Assembly (NCBI GenBank): GCA_036525295.1
Contig: DATDAQ010000104.1
Location: 1-15,270 of the forward strand
Direction of reading: 5' to 3'
Source of the DNA: VRUE01 sp036525295
Lineage (GTDB): Bacteria > Actinomycetota > Thermoleophilia > Solirubrobacterales > 70-9
Length of the DNA stretch: 15,270 bases
A program made the translations under genes and the position numbers. Below the pieces are notes generated by a model. That model saw nothing but the letters and a program-made list of their open reading frames with translations. It did not search any database and was not told the DNA's origin. Shown here one piece after another: positions 6,422 through 13,746 of this stretch. Within the stretch, counting starts at the first letter, position 1. Every line of letters starts with the position of its first letter.

Positions 6422-6586
6422 CCGCCCCTGCTGTCCAGCAGCAGGCGGGTTTGCATCGTTTCGAGCCCCGGCCGATGCAAATGGCTTCCTCGTTGGACAT
6501 ATCGGGTAGCAGCCAGAGCGCGATACCTAAACTTGAGATGAGCGTTTGGCTGCCTCGTCGTAAACATCGAAGTCCCTGAGGTGTCG
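6422..6586. promoter_or_regulatory. Divergent control region between hydrolase operon and sigma-factor operon
   Basis: These 165 bp separate two operons read in opposite directions. CTGCTG-TC-CAGCAG at 6428-6441 forms an interrupted palindrome close to the minus-strand start. The larger inverted repeat at 6450-6481 is listed separately. TTGGAC at 6493-6498 could be a -35 element on the plus strand, but no convincing -10 lies at normal distance; GATACCT at 6522-6528 is too far. GAGG at 6578-6581 is the ribosome binding site of the sigma-factor gene. Confidence 0.55.
6450..6481. promoter_or_regulatory. Perfect 9-bp inverted repeat, probable operator
   Basis: TTTGCATCG at 6450-6458 and CGATGCAAA at 6473-6481 are exact reverse complements separated by 14 bp. 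The centres of the arms lie 23 bp apart, about two helical turns, so a dimer could bind both on one face. Its placement between two divergent operons, away from any coding sequence, favours an operator over a terminator. The binding protein is unknown; the sigma-like protein encoded beside it is one candidate. Confidence 0.55.
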
Positions 6587-7774
6587 ATGTACGGACGCAA
6601 GGCCAACAGTGAGTTGAAGCAGTCCGAACTGGACGAGGCCCGATGGGGCTTCATTCAGTTTCTTCGGCGTAAGCGTTTTTCACCTCAGTTCATCGCCAGC
6701 CACGGCGACGACCTGTTTGCGACGGCGGCGCTCGAATACAGCCGCAAGGTCGCCGAGGGCGAGGAGATAGACAGCCCGGCGGGCTGGCTCATCACCTGTG
6801 CCTGGCGGCGGACCAAGAGCCTGCTGGAAGCAGAAGGCCGCTCGCCTCACATCGTCTCGACCGACAAGGCCGAGGCGATCGAGGACGAGTTGGGCCGAAG
6901 TCCCGAGGACGTGACCCTCGATGAGGATCGGCTGCGAAAGGTGCAGGAGGCGGTCGACCAGCTCTCGGTCGAGGAGAGGCAGCTACTTGAGCTCGCCTAC
7001 TTCGAGGGAATGGCGGTGCGCGAAGCGGCCCGCCAGCTTCACTGGCACCCCTCGAAGGCACAGCGCTGCCATGAGGCGGCGCGCGAGCACCTACACCAGC
7101 TTCTCGGCGTCGACAGCCTCGACGAGCTGGAGATCATCGTCGGTCTCGCCGCCTACATCTCACTGGCAGAAAAGGCCTCCGCTCCACACCTCCCGGCTGG
7201 CGTCGAGGCTGTCGCCGAGACGGTCAGCCGGGGATTCGAGCACGGCTGGGCGCGGGCGCAGGATCTCGCTCGCCGCTTTCCCTTCAGCGGTGGCGCCGAG
7301 CCATCGGCGACCGCCGCGCTCGGCGGGGGCGCCGGACGAGCGGCCGGTGTCTGTGCCACCGCTGCGCTCGCCTGCCTTGCGAGCGGAGTGGTCGGTCCTG
7401 GCGTCGGCGGCCTGATCGACGGCGGGAGTGCGCCCGCGCCCAAGCAGCGCAAAGTGGCCGACACGCCGCGCGTCGCTCCCCTGACGCCGAGGAGCAACCC
7501 CGCGCTTTCGCCACCGTCTGAACCGAAGCCATCGAGCCCGACCAACAGCAAGCAGGGCGCAGGCGGCAGCGCCGCCGCGAGCGCGGAGCGCACGAAGCGA
7601 GCAACCGAGGCCGTCCAGTCGCAGTCGCTGGAGTCGGCCGCGGGAGGCTCCGAACTGAGCAGCGCCCCGGTCGAATCGGCGCCGGTCGCCGAATCGAGCC
7701 CCACTTCTGAATCGAGCGCGAGCAGCTCCAGCTCGACCCCCACTCAAGTCGCAAACCAGCAGTTCGGACCCTGA
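6587..7774 (+). CDS. Sigma-70-like protein fused to a membrane segment and a Ser/Pro/Ala-rich tail
   Basis: The 395-residue product starts with a sigma-70 region 2-like helical part at about 12-84 (DDLFATAALEYSRKVAEGEE, then SPAGWLITCAWRRTKSLLEA). A sigma-70 region 4-like HTH follows at about 117-172 (VDQLSVEERQLLELAYFEGM, then AVREAARQLHWHPSKAQRC). It then adds a segment of about 200 residues not found in normal ECF sigma factors: a helical linker (176-232), one likely membrane helix (about 251-277, GVCATAALACLASGVVGPGV), and a tail from 280 rich in Ser, Pro, Ala and Glu. If inserted in the membrane, the DNA-binding part would be cytoplasmic and the tail outside. Release or signalling through the anchor is inference. 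The ATG at 6587 is chosen over a GTG at 6581 because GAGG lies 5 nt before it. The next gene starts 10 bp after the stop. Confidence 0.85.
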   Translation: MYGRKANSELKQSELDEARWGFIQFLRRKRFSPQFIASHGDDLFATAALEYSRKVAEGEEIDSPAGWLITCAWRRTKSLLEAEGRSPHIVSTDKAEAIEDELGRSPEDVTLDEDRLRKVQEAVDQLSVEERQLLELAYFEGMAVREAARQLHWHPSKAQRCHEAAREHLHQLLGVDSLDELEIIVGLAAYISLAEKASAPHLPAGVEAVAETVSRGFEHGWARAQDLARRFPFSGGAEPSATAALGGGAGRAAGVCATAALACLASGVVGPGVGGLIDGGSAPAPKQRKVADTPRVAPLTPRSNPALSPPSEPKPSSPTNSKQGAGGSAAASAERTKRATEAVQSQSLESAAGGSELSSAPVESAPVAESSPTSESSASSSSSTPTQVANQQFGP

Positions 7775-7784
7775 GAGGCGAGTG

Positions 7785-9362
7785 ATGAGAGACACGATCC
7801 GACAACTGACCAACGTGCTCCGGTTGCTGCCCGTCGCCCTCTTGGCGGCGCTCTTTCTCCTCCCGTCGACCGCCCAAGCCGGCAGCTACATCGTCGCTCA
7901 GTGCTCGCCCGGGGTCTACACCGGCGCCGACGACGCGGGCTTCACCGCCTCGACCACTCATTACACGCCGCGCGTCGACTGCTCGCCGTCCTCGCCGGGG
8001 CTCCAGATCACCCATACCCTCGCAGGCGGTGAAACGGGAACCGTGCAGGGCGGCTTCGGCGCTTGGGTGTGGACGGCGCCCGCGGGCACCTACATCACCG
8101 GCGGATCGACGTTCAGCCGCCTGGCGACTGAATCCGGCCAGCACGGCTACCTCGCGGTCTCCCCCGACAGCGGCGGCGGCCTCTCCTACGAGAACCAGAA
8201 CGACGACCAGGGCCACGAGGCCGGCATACCGGCCGGCAACTGGCGCTTCCTGGTCGCCCGCCTGGAGTGCACGCAGCCAAACAGCGGGAACCGCTGCGTC
8301 GGTGTCGCCGGAGGGGCGCACACTTACGTCAAGCAGGTCCGTATCCAGCTCACCGACGTCGTGTCTCCGACCATCTCGATCGGCGGCTCGATGTTCTCTG
8401 GGGCGGAACTGCGCGGCCCGCAGACGATCTCGGTCTCGGCCGCGGACCAGGGCGCCGGGCTGCGGTCGATCCAGGTCGTGGTCAACGGCCAAGGGGCGAC
8501 CGGCGATGACCTCTCGGCGGCCTGCAACCCGCTGCCGGGCAACATGACCTCGCGCCTCTCACCCTGCCCGCCGAGCTTCGGCAAGACCTACACGCTCGAC
8601 ACGGCGAAGGCGCCGTTTCGAGAGGGCGTCAACTCGATCTCGGTCTGCGCCTACGACTACGCGCAGACGGGGACGCCCAACGCTGCCTGCGAATCGAAGG
8701 AAGTCCTCATCAACAACCTCTGCCCTGGCTCGACCGTCGGCGGCGGCAACACGATCGCCGCAGGCTTCGCGGGCAATCACAAGGGCGTGCGGACCCTGGC
8801 GTTCCGTCGCCGCGCCCTGATTCGCGGCCGCCTCCGCGACCCAGCGGGCAACCCGGTCGCCAACGCCCAGGTCTGCCTCCAGGGCCACACCAATCTCCCC
8901 GGCCGTCCCTTCCACCTGATCGGCACCGCAACGACGAACGAAAACGGTGGCTGGACGTTCAAGCTGCGCCGGGGCCCGTCGCGGGCCTTCCGGGTCGCCT
9001 ACCGCTTCGGCGCGTTCCAGACCTCCACTGACCTGACCCTCCACATGCGGACGCGGGTGACGCTCCACCTGAGCCGCCACCGCACCCGCGTCCACAAACG
9101 GATCTATTTCTCCGGGGAGATCGCCGGGCCTAGCTGTGCCTCGCGCGTCGTCGTCATGCGCGGGACGGTGCCTGGCGCGAAGCGGCGGTTTCTCGTTCGG
9201 CGCGCGAAGACCGACGCGCTCTGTCACTACCGCGCCGCCTACGCCTTCTCCCCGGTGCCGAGGACTACGAGATTCGTTTTCAACGCCGTCGTGCCAGAAC
9301 AGAACGGGTATCCCTACGTGCGAGGGCACTCCGTACCTCGCTACATCCGAGTGAGGCGGTAA
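7785..9362 (+). CDS. Large secreted multidomain protein, putative surface or adhesion factor
   Basis: The 525-residue product has a Sec signal peptide ending in STAQA, with cleavage likely after residue 32. The N-terminal part (about 33-190) is rich in Gly, Thr and aromatic residues with paired cysteines, and has a lectin-like look (WVWTAPAGTYITGGSTFSRL, then HGYLAVS). A segment at about 195-310 resembles an Ig-like or bacterial Ig domain (DVVSPTISIGGSMFSGAEL, then GLRSIQVVVNG). A carboxypeptidase-regulatory-like beta-sandwich follows at about 340-410 (LIRGRLRDPAGNPVANAQVC, then ATTNENGGWTFKL). A basic C-terminal region ends the protein. No catalytic motif, membrane anchor or sortase signal is visible. 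I place it with large secreted proteins of the Thermoleophilia from memory of their style. ATG 7785 is preferred to GTG 7782 because GAGG lies 6 nt upstream. It is co-directional and close to the sigma-factor gene, hence likely its operon partner. Confidence 0.8.
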   Translation: MRDTIRQLTNVLRLLPVALLAALFLLPSTAQAGSYIVAQCSPGVYTGADDAGFTASTTHYTPRVDCSPSSPGLQITHTLAGGETGTVQGGFGAWVWTAPAGTYITGGSTFSRLATESGQHGYLAVSPDSGGGLSYENQNDDQGHEAGIPAGNWRFLVARLECTQPNSGNRCVGVAGGAHTYVKQVRIQLTDVVSPTISIGGSMFSGAELRGPQTISVSAADQGAGLRSIQVVVNGQGATGDDLSAACNPLPGNMTSRLSPCPPSFGKTYTLDTAKAPFREGVNSISVCAYDYAQTGTPNAACESKEVLINNLCPGSTVGGGNTIAAGFAGNHKGVRTLAFRRRALIRGRLRDPAGNPVANAQVCLQGHTNLPGRPFHLIGTATTNENGGWTFKLRRGPSRAFRVAYRFGAFQTSTDLTLHMRTRVTLHLSRHRTRVHKRIYFSGEIAGPSCASRVVVMRGTVPGAKRRFLVRRAKTDALCHYRAAYAFSPVPRTTRFVFNAVVPEQNGYPYVRGHSVPRYIRVRR

Positions 9363-9398
9363 TCACCACATACTCGGGTCGAACAAGGAGGACACGCC

Positions 9399-9800
9399 AT
9401 GAAGATCAAGCCCCGCCGCCGCTCGGCCGCCGTGATCGTGGTCGCAATCGTCATGCTCGTGCTGGGTGGAAGCGCGTTCGCGCAGTCGGGTCCGACCGCA
9501 ACTCGCTCCGCGCACCACGGCAAGATCAAGTACCGCTTCGGCAAGATCGTCGACACCGACACCACCGCTAACGACGGGCAGTTCAACTACGCCCACGGCC
9601 ACGCCAACTGCAAGCGCGGAGAGCGGCTGATCTCCGGCGGCCTGCGGTGGAACCACGGCAGCATTACGGCGATCGTCGGCCACTTCCAGACGGTGGCATC
9701 CGGCCCGATCAAGCGGGAATGGGTAGTGACGGCAAGCTCCGACATGGGCGGCGCCGCACGCGCCGATTTCGTCGTCGTCGCCACTTGCGAAATCAGGTAG
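9399..9800 (+). CDS. Small secreted protein with one likely disulfide
   Basis: The 133-residue product has a basic N-terminus (MKIKPRRRS), a hydrophobic core and a signal peptidase site after GSAFA, giving a mature start at Q29. The mature protein of about 105 residues holds two cysteines, in HANCKRG and at VVATCEIR, which could pair. Conserved-looking pieces are GERLISGGLRWNHG and REWVVTASSDMGG; the family is not one I can name. AAGGAG at 9385-9390 lies 8 nt before the ATG and is among the strongest ribosome binding sites in the window, which suggests high expression. It is the third gene after the sigma factor, 36 bp behind the large secreted protein, and is closed by the hairpin at 9798-9846, so it probably ends that operon. 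Confidence 0.82.
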   Translation: MKIKPRRRSAAVIVVAIVMLVLGGSAFAQSGPTATRSAHHGKIKYRFGKIVDTDTTANDGQFNYAHGHANCKRGERLISGGLRWNHGSITAIVGHFQTVASGPIKREWVVTASSDMGGAARADFVVVATCEIR

Positions 9801-9846
9801 CGACCTTTGCCTAGCCCTGTTCCGGGGGCTCCCACCAAGGTCGCTA
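9798..9846 (+). terminator. Strong two-part hairpin at the end of the secreted-protein operon
   Basis: TAGCGACCTT (9798-9807) pairs perfectly with AAGGTCGCTA (9837-9846). Inside it AGCCC (9813-9817) pairs with GGGCT (9826-9830) around an 8-nt loop. The outer stem begins with the stop codon of the secreted protein. There is no U-tract, so it may end or slow transcription in a Rho-assisted way or protect the 3' end of the message. It isolates the operon from the foreign-looking gene that follows. Confidence 0.6.
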
Positions 9847-9857
9847 GCGTTGCCCGG

Positions 9858-11003
9858 ATGCACGATGTGTGGCTACCGGAACTCAACCCCCTTATGTCAC
9901 CGCTCCTGCGAGAGGCACTCGATGATCGCTTTTTCCGCATATGGACCTACATGGACGATGGTCCCTACGCCTTGCACCAGGAGGTCAAGGACGAAATCGA
10001 GTCTCTGATCGCCGAGATCGTCGAGCGCAACGGGGCGGACCTTCTCGTTGAGCTGGCGCTTAACGACGGGCCGTTGGTGCGCGGGTCAACGATGCGAGGG
10101 CCCCAGCCGTTCGATGCGCAGCGCGATGGCGCAAGAGTCGCCGCGTGGCGGCAGTTGGAGCTCCTAGTCCAGCGGGCGCGGCAAGAACTTGCGACTCGGG
10201 CGGTCCATGACCCTTCGATCTCCGATCGGACCTATGCGATTGTCCCCGGCCTCTTTGGGGCACTGGACAAGCGGTTCCTCCTGCCGCTGAGCCCCGAGAA
10301 CGTCGATGACAAATTCAGTAGCGACCCACTGGTCCTGTTCGGAGACCACGCCCTTTTCGCGCACCCGTTTCTTCGCCCGAACCGGGAGCTCGTTGCGGAC
10401 CTCATGGCGCTAGTACTCGATGAGACCCTAGATGTCCGTATCGCTGTCGATCCTGATGCTGTCGTCCCACGCGCCACCCGCCCGCACTATGGGCTGTTCG
10501 ACTACTGGTTCGGCGTCCGTGTCGATCAAGCCACCCTTGACGACCCACAAACACTCGGGCGAACCCGCCACGAGCGTCGCGTGGATCGACACGACCTGGA
10601 GACCCTGCCCCTGCTGGCAATCGACGTTAGCTGGTCCGTTCAAGACGATCTCAAAGTTCTAGAGATCACTGAGACCGTGCCTGCCGACACCCACGAAGCC
10701 CGAGGTGGCTTGATCTTTAACCGCTATCTGCACGCAATCCGCGACTGGCGCCGGCGACGCTGGATACATGTTGACGGCGCCGTAAAGGCACACCGAGCGG
10801 CGGACTACAAAGCAACCCGCCACGACCCGTCGGCAACCAAGGGAGCGGTCGTCGCCTATCGAAAGCTATGGCGTATTGATGGCCACGTCTCCGACGAGGA
10901 TTGGGGCCGGCTCTTGGGGCACCACTTTCGTGAAAACGAGCTCGTCATTGAGTACTTCGGGTCAATACTCGATGAGCGACCGGGAGCGGGAGTTATGACG
11001 TAG
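9858..11003 (+). CDS. Unrecognised 381-residue cytoplasmic protein, probable cargo gene
   Basis: I do not recognise this protein. It has no signal peptide or membrane helix and is rich in Asp, Arg and Leu. Notable stretches are RFFRIWTYMDDGPYALHQEV near the start, DPLVLFGDHALFAHPFLRPN and HYGLFDYWFGVRVDQATL in the middle, and ITETVPADTHEARGGLIFNR and HVDGAVKAHRAADYKATRHD towards the end. No nucleotide-binding loop, nuclease or HTH motif stands out. About a third of the first 40 codons end in A or T, far more than in the flanking T4SS genes, which fits a separate origin. The ATG at 9858 is used; an upstream TTG at 9807 would place the start inside the hairpin stem. No good ribosome binding site precedes it. 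It sits alone between two operons, so a cargo role such as defence or host interaction is possible but unproven. Confidence 0.75.
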   Translation: MHDVWLPELNPLMSPLLREALDDRFFRIWTYMDDGPYALHQEVKDEIESLIAEIVERNGADLLVELALNDGPLVRGSTMRGPQPFDAQRDGARVAAWRQLELLVQRARQELATRAVHDPSISDRTYAIVPGLFGALDKRFLLPLSPENVDDKFSSDPLVLFGDHALFAHPFLRPNRELVADLMALVLDETLDVRIAVDPDAVVPRATRPHYGLFDYWFGVRVDQATLDDPQTLGRTRHERRVDRHDLETLPLLAIDVSWSVQDDLKVLEITETVPADTHEARGGLIFNRYLHAIRDWRRRRWIHVDGAVKAHRAADYKATRHDPSATKGAVVAYRKLWRIDGHVSDEDWGRLLGHHFRENELVIEYFGSILDERPGAGVMT

Positions 11004-11112
11004 CGCGAACAAAGACTGCCCGGTCATGGCCAATTTCGGCCGAGGCCGATGCAAGCGAGGGCCGCGCTGGACAGCGGAAGTGCAGAGGCACTTCTAGCCA
11101 AAGGAGTCCATC
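11004..11112 (+). promoter_or_regulatory. Leader region of the T4SS operon with a tight hairpin before the ribosome binding site
   Basis: GAAGTGC at 11077-11083 pairs with GCACTTC at 11088-11094 around the tetraloop AGAG. It lies 5 nt upstream of the ribosome binding site AAAGGAG (11100-11106) of the pilin-like gene. Further upstream TCGGCC (11036-11041) and GGCCGA (11044-11049) form an interrupted palindrome with a 2-bp centre, a possible protein site. The T4SS promoter should lie in these 109 bp or in the gene before, but no clear hexamers are seen. Confidence 0.5.
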
Positions 11113-11421
11113 GTGGTCCTCGCACTTTTCGTCAAGTTCCAGCTCGCCGCCGTCAGCATCAAACCGAACCCGAGTGGGGGACCGGGGACGCCGGCGCTGG
11201 AAAAACTCGTCAACTGGCTCGCCGCCGTGGTCCTGCTCGGCTGTGCCGCGGGGCTGCTGATCGGCGCCGCACAGTGGGCGCTCGGCAGCAAGTCCAACAA
11301 CTTCAGCCACGCCTCTGACGGCAAGCAGAAGGTCCTCTACTCGCTGATCGCGGCCTTCGTCGTCGGTGCCGGGGCGGCCCTGATCAACTTCTTCTACACC
11401 TCCGGCTCAGCGGTCAAGTGA
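11113..11421 (+). CDS. Small two-helix membrane protein, pilin-like (VirB2/TrbC position; DUF6112-like)
   Basis: The 102-residue product has a short N-terminal stretch, a Pro/Gly-rich part (KPNPSGGPGTP, 17-27) and two membrane helices near 34-57 (LAAVVLLGCAAGLLIGAAQW) and 74-96 (VLYSLIAAFVVGAGAALINF). Between them lies a polar loop with GSKSNNFSHASDGKQK. Size and layout match the small proteins (DUF6112 type) that open SCO6880-type conjugation operons in actinobacteria, where they may form the pilus or a pore ring as VirB2 does; this is by position and layout. It starts with GTG at 11113 behind a strong AAAGGAG 6 nt upstream. The stop overlaps the next start (TGATG), so the two are translationally coupled. 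Confidence 0.85.
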   Translation: MVLALFVKFQLAAVSIKPNPSGGPGTPALEKLVNWLAAVVLLGCAAGLLIGAAQWALGSKSNNFSHASDGKQKVLYSLIAAFVVGAGAALINFFYTSGSAVK

Positions 11422-12107
11422 TGCGCTCGCCCACCGAAGGCTCAGTGCCGGGGCGGCGGCGTCTCGCCCTCGCCTGCATCGCCACGCTGCTCGTCGGCCT
11501 CCTGCTCGGCCACTCCCTCTCCCCCACCAATGGCGGCGACCGCGCCGCAACACCAGCCAAAGCCGGTGCGGCGCGGTCGCTCGCAGGCGTCCCGGTTTCC
11601 TTCCCCGATTCGCCTCGCGGCGCAGCTCAGGCCGTCGCCGCCTACCAGCGGGCCTTCGCCACCCCGGCCGTCTTGCGACCCGGCGTCCTGCGGGAACGGA
11701 TCGAAGCGGTGGCGACGCCCGACTACGCAGCGACGATGCTGGCGGCCAACTCGCCCGGCGCCGAGCGCCTGGCGGCAGGGCCGATCGGCGCGGGGGTCCG
11801 TCGCGGAGTGCAGACGCTCTACTCGGCGATCCCGATTGGCTACCGGGTCGAGGCCTTTGAGACCGATCGCGCCCGCGTCCTGACCTGGGGCTTCACCTTG
11901 CTCGGCAACGCCGAAGCGGTGGAACCGGCCGCCTACTTCGGTCTGACGCACACCGAGCTCGTCTGGATGGAAGGCCGCTGGCGGATCGCCGAAACGCGGG
12001 GCGGCTTCGGGCCGACGCCAAAGCTGGCGACGAAGCCGGGTCCGCTCGGCGCCTACGGCGTGATCGACCTGGCGCGGGGGCTTGAGAGCTATGAGCTGGC
12101 TCCCTAG
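11421..12107 (+). CDS. VirB8-like bitopic transfer protein
   Basis: The 228-residue product has a basic N-terminus with GRRR and one membrane helix at about 14-33 (LALACIATLLVGLLLGHSLS), then a linker and an extracytoplasmic domain. This begins with a helix (GAAQAVAAYQRAFATPAVL) and a helical part with EAVATPDYAATMLAAN. It ends in a sheet with RVEAFETDRARVLTWGFTLL and THTELVWMEGRWRIAETRGG. A single anchor followed by an NTF2-like domain ending in a W-R-I strand is the VirB8/TcpC pattern; such proteins are scaffold parts of the T4SS. ATG 11421 shares its A with the previous stop; a GTG at 11418 is also possible. It is the second gene of the T4SS operon and its end overlaps the next gene by 17 nt. 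Confidence 0.8.
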   Translation: MRSPTEGSVPGRRRLALACIATLLVGLLLGHSLSPTNGGDRAATPAKAGAARSLAGVPVSFPDSPRGAAQAVAAYQRAFATPAVLRPGVLRERIEAVATPDYAATMLAANSPGAERLAAGPIGAGVRRGVQTLYSAIPIGYRVEAFETDRARVLTWGFTLLGNAEAVEPAAYFGLTHTELVWMEGRWRIAETRGGFGPTPKLATKPGPLGAYGVIDLARGLESYELAP

Positions 12108-13746
12108 ATGCCTGGCGACGGCCCTCCTCGCTGGCCTGCTGGCGACGTTAATCGTCGTCGCGCAGCCCTCGCCTTCGCCCGCCAGGGCCAACCCGATCTG
12201 CGACGTTGGCAGCGCCCCGGCGGGGGTCGTCACCGGAGGCGTCGGCGCGATCACCGGCGGTCTCGTCGGCGGCGGGAACCCGGTCGGTGACGCCTGCAAC
12301 GCGGTCAGCGATGAGGTGACTGGCGCCGTCACCGCCCCGATCAGCGATGCCCTCAAGGGTGTCGGCAACCGGATCTTCGAGCAGATCACCACCTGGGTCG
12401 CCGACGGCGCGAGCTGGCTGATCGGGCAGGTCGTCAAGGGCATCGACGAGACGACGACGCCGCAGTTGACGACCAAGGGCTTCCTCTTGCAGTACGGGCG
12501 CATGGCGCAGATCGCGGCCTTGATGGGGCTGGCGATGCTGCTGCTCGCGGTGCTGGAGGGCTTGGCGCAGGGCAACGCCGGGCTGCTGGCTCGCGTCGTC
12601 CTGGTCAACCTGCCGCTCGCCTTCATCGCGACGAGCGTCGCCTACGCGGTGGTGCAGCTGCTCTTGGTCGCCACGGATGGCATGTGCCACGCGATCGCCA
12701 GCGCCAGCCACGACAACAGCGAGCAGTTCTTCAAGGGCGCGATCACCGGCCTTGGCGAAGCGGGCGGCAGCGCGGGCAAGGAGGTGGGTGGCGCCGGGGG
12801 CACCAACCCGAGTGGAGCGACGGCCGGAGAGGCGGCGGGAAGCGTCGGCGTCCCCTTGTTCGTCACCTTCCTCGCCGCGATCATCGGCGCGTTCGCCGCC
12901 TTCCTCGTGTGGCTGGAGCTGCTGATGCGCGACGCGGCGGTCTACGTCGTCGCGCTGTTCATGCCGTTGGCCCTGGCGGCGTCGATCTGGCCGCGCTGGA
13001 CCGGCGCCCTGCGCCGCACCGGCGAGCTGCTCGTGGTCGTGATCGGCTCGAAGTTCGTCATCGTCTCGATCATCTCGCTGGCCGCCAGCCTGGTCGCCGA
13101 GACCGATGGGCGAGTCGAGCACATCCTCGCCGCCTCGGCGCTAATGCTGCTCGCCTGCTTTGCCCCGTTCGTCTTGCTCAAGCTGGTGCCGTTCGCCGAG
13201 GGGGCGATGACCGCAGCCTACGGTCGGCGCTCAGCCGCAGGCGGAGCGGTGAGCGGGGTGCAAATCGCCAGCGACGTGCAGATCCTCCGCAACATGGCGC
13301 GCTCCAACTGGGGCGAGTCGGGCGCGACGCTCTGGAACGCCGGCGAGAAAGGTGGCGGCAGTGCCGGACCCGAGCCCAGCGGCCCGCGCGGCGGCGGTGG
13401 GCCGGGTGTGGGATCGGGGGGCGGTGGTGGCGCGGCCGGGGGCGCAGCGGGCGGCGAGGCGGCTGCTGGCGGAGCGGCAGCGGGAGCTGGTGCGGCGGCA
13501 GCGGTCCCCGCTGCGGCGGTGCGCGGCACCCAGGCCGCCGCCCAACGGCTACAGGGAACCGCGGTCGCGCAGGAGACGGGCAGCTCTGCGGGCGCGAGCG
13601 CCGCGCCGGCCGACGAGGCGACCGAGGCGCGCGGTGCCCCGCCGCGTGAGGCGGACGGCGGCGGCGCGCCGAGCGCTGGGGAGAAACCGCCGCGACCGGC
13701 ACCCGAACCGCCCGGCGCGAAGCCCGAGAAGGGATCGAAGTCTTGA
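12091..13746 (+). CDS. VirB6/TrbL-like polytopic channel protein of the T4SS
   Basis: The 551-residue product starts with a signal-like segment (LATALLAGLLATLIVVA, 8-24), followed by a Gly/Val-rich region. Membrane helices lie at about 138-158, 168-195, 252-275, 282-300, 311-335 and 345-368. The core (RDAAVYVVALFMPLALAASI, 280-299, then RWTGALRRTGELLVVVIGSK, 302-321) is the pattern of TrbL/VirB6 proteins, which form the inner-membrane channel. Beyond residue 380 the tail is extremely Gly/Ala-rich, then Pro-rich, and probably disordered and cytoplasmic. ATG 12091 is chosen because a nearby TTG (12082) adds only three residues. It overlaps the VirB8-like gene by 17 nt and the next gene by 4 nt. 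The GC-rich tail makes long antisense frames that are not genes. Confidence 0.88.
   Translation: MSWLPRCLATALLAGLLATLIVVAQPSPSPARANPICDVGSAPAGVVTGGVGAITGGLVGGGNPVGDACNAVSDEVTGAVTAPISDALKGVGNRIFEQITTWVADGASWLIGQVVKGIDETTTPQLTTKGFLLQYGRMAQIAALMGLAMLLLAVLEGLAQGNAGLLARVVLVNLPLAFIATSVAYAVVQLLLVATDGMCHAIASASHDNSEQFFKGAITGLGEAGGSAGKEVGGAGGTNPSGATAGEAAGSVGVPLFVTFLAAIIGAFAAFLVWLELLMRDAAVYVVALFMPLALAASIWPRWTGALRRTGELLVVVIGSKFVIVSIISLAASLVAETDGRVEHILAASALMLLACFAPFVLLKLVPFAEGAMTAAYGRRSAAGGAVSGVQIASDVQILRNMARSNWGESGATLWNAGEKGGGSAGPEPSGPRGGGGPGVGSGGGGGAAGGAAGGEAAAGGAAAGAGAAAAVPAAAVRGTQAAAQRLQGTAVAQETGSSAGASAAPADEATEARGAPPREADGGGAPSAGEKPPRPAPEPPGAKPEKGSKS

Noticed and set aside
7153..7743. Minus-strand ORFs opposite the sigma-factor tail
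   Set aside because: They mirror the low-complexity Ser/Pro/Ala tail and have no recognisable sequence; the plus frame has sigma motifs and a ribosome binding site.
9851..11023. TGCCCGG on both sides of the unrecognised gene (9851-9857 and 11017-11023), considered as a target-site duplication
   Set aside because: A GC-rich 7-mer is expected by chance at this distance, and no terminal inverted repeats or transposase accompany it.
12148..13122. Minus-strand ORF of 324 codons opposite the VirB6-like gene
   Set aside because: Composition dominated by Asp, Arg, Gln and Gly, typical of antisense shadows of membrane-protein codons; no start signal.
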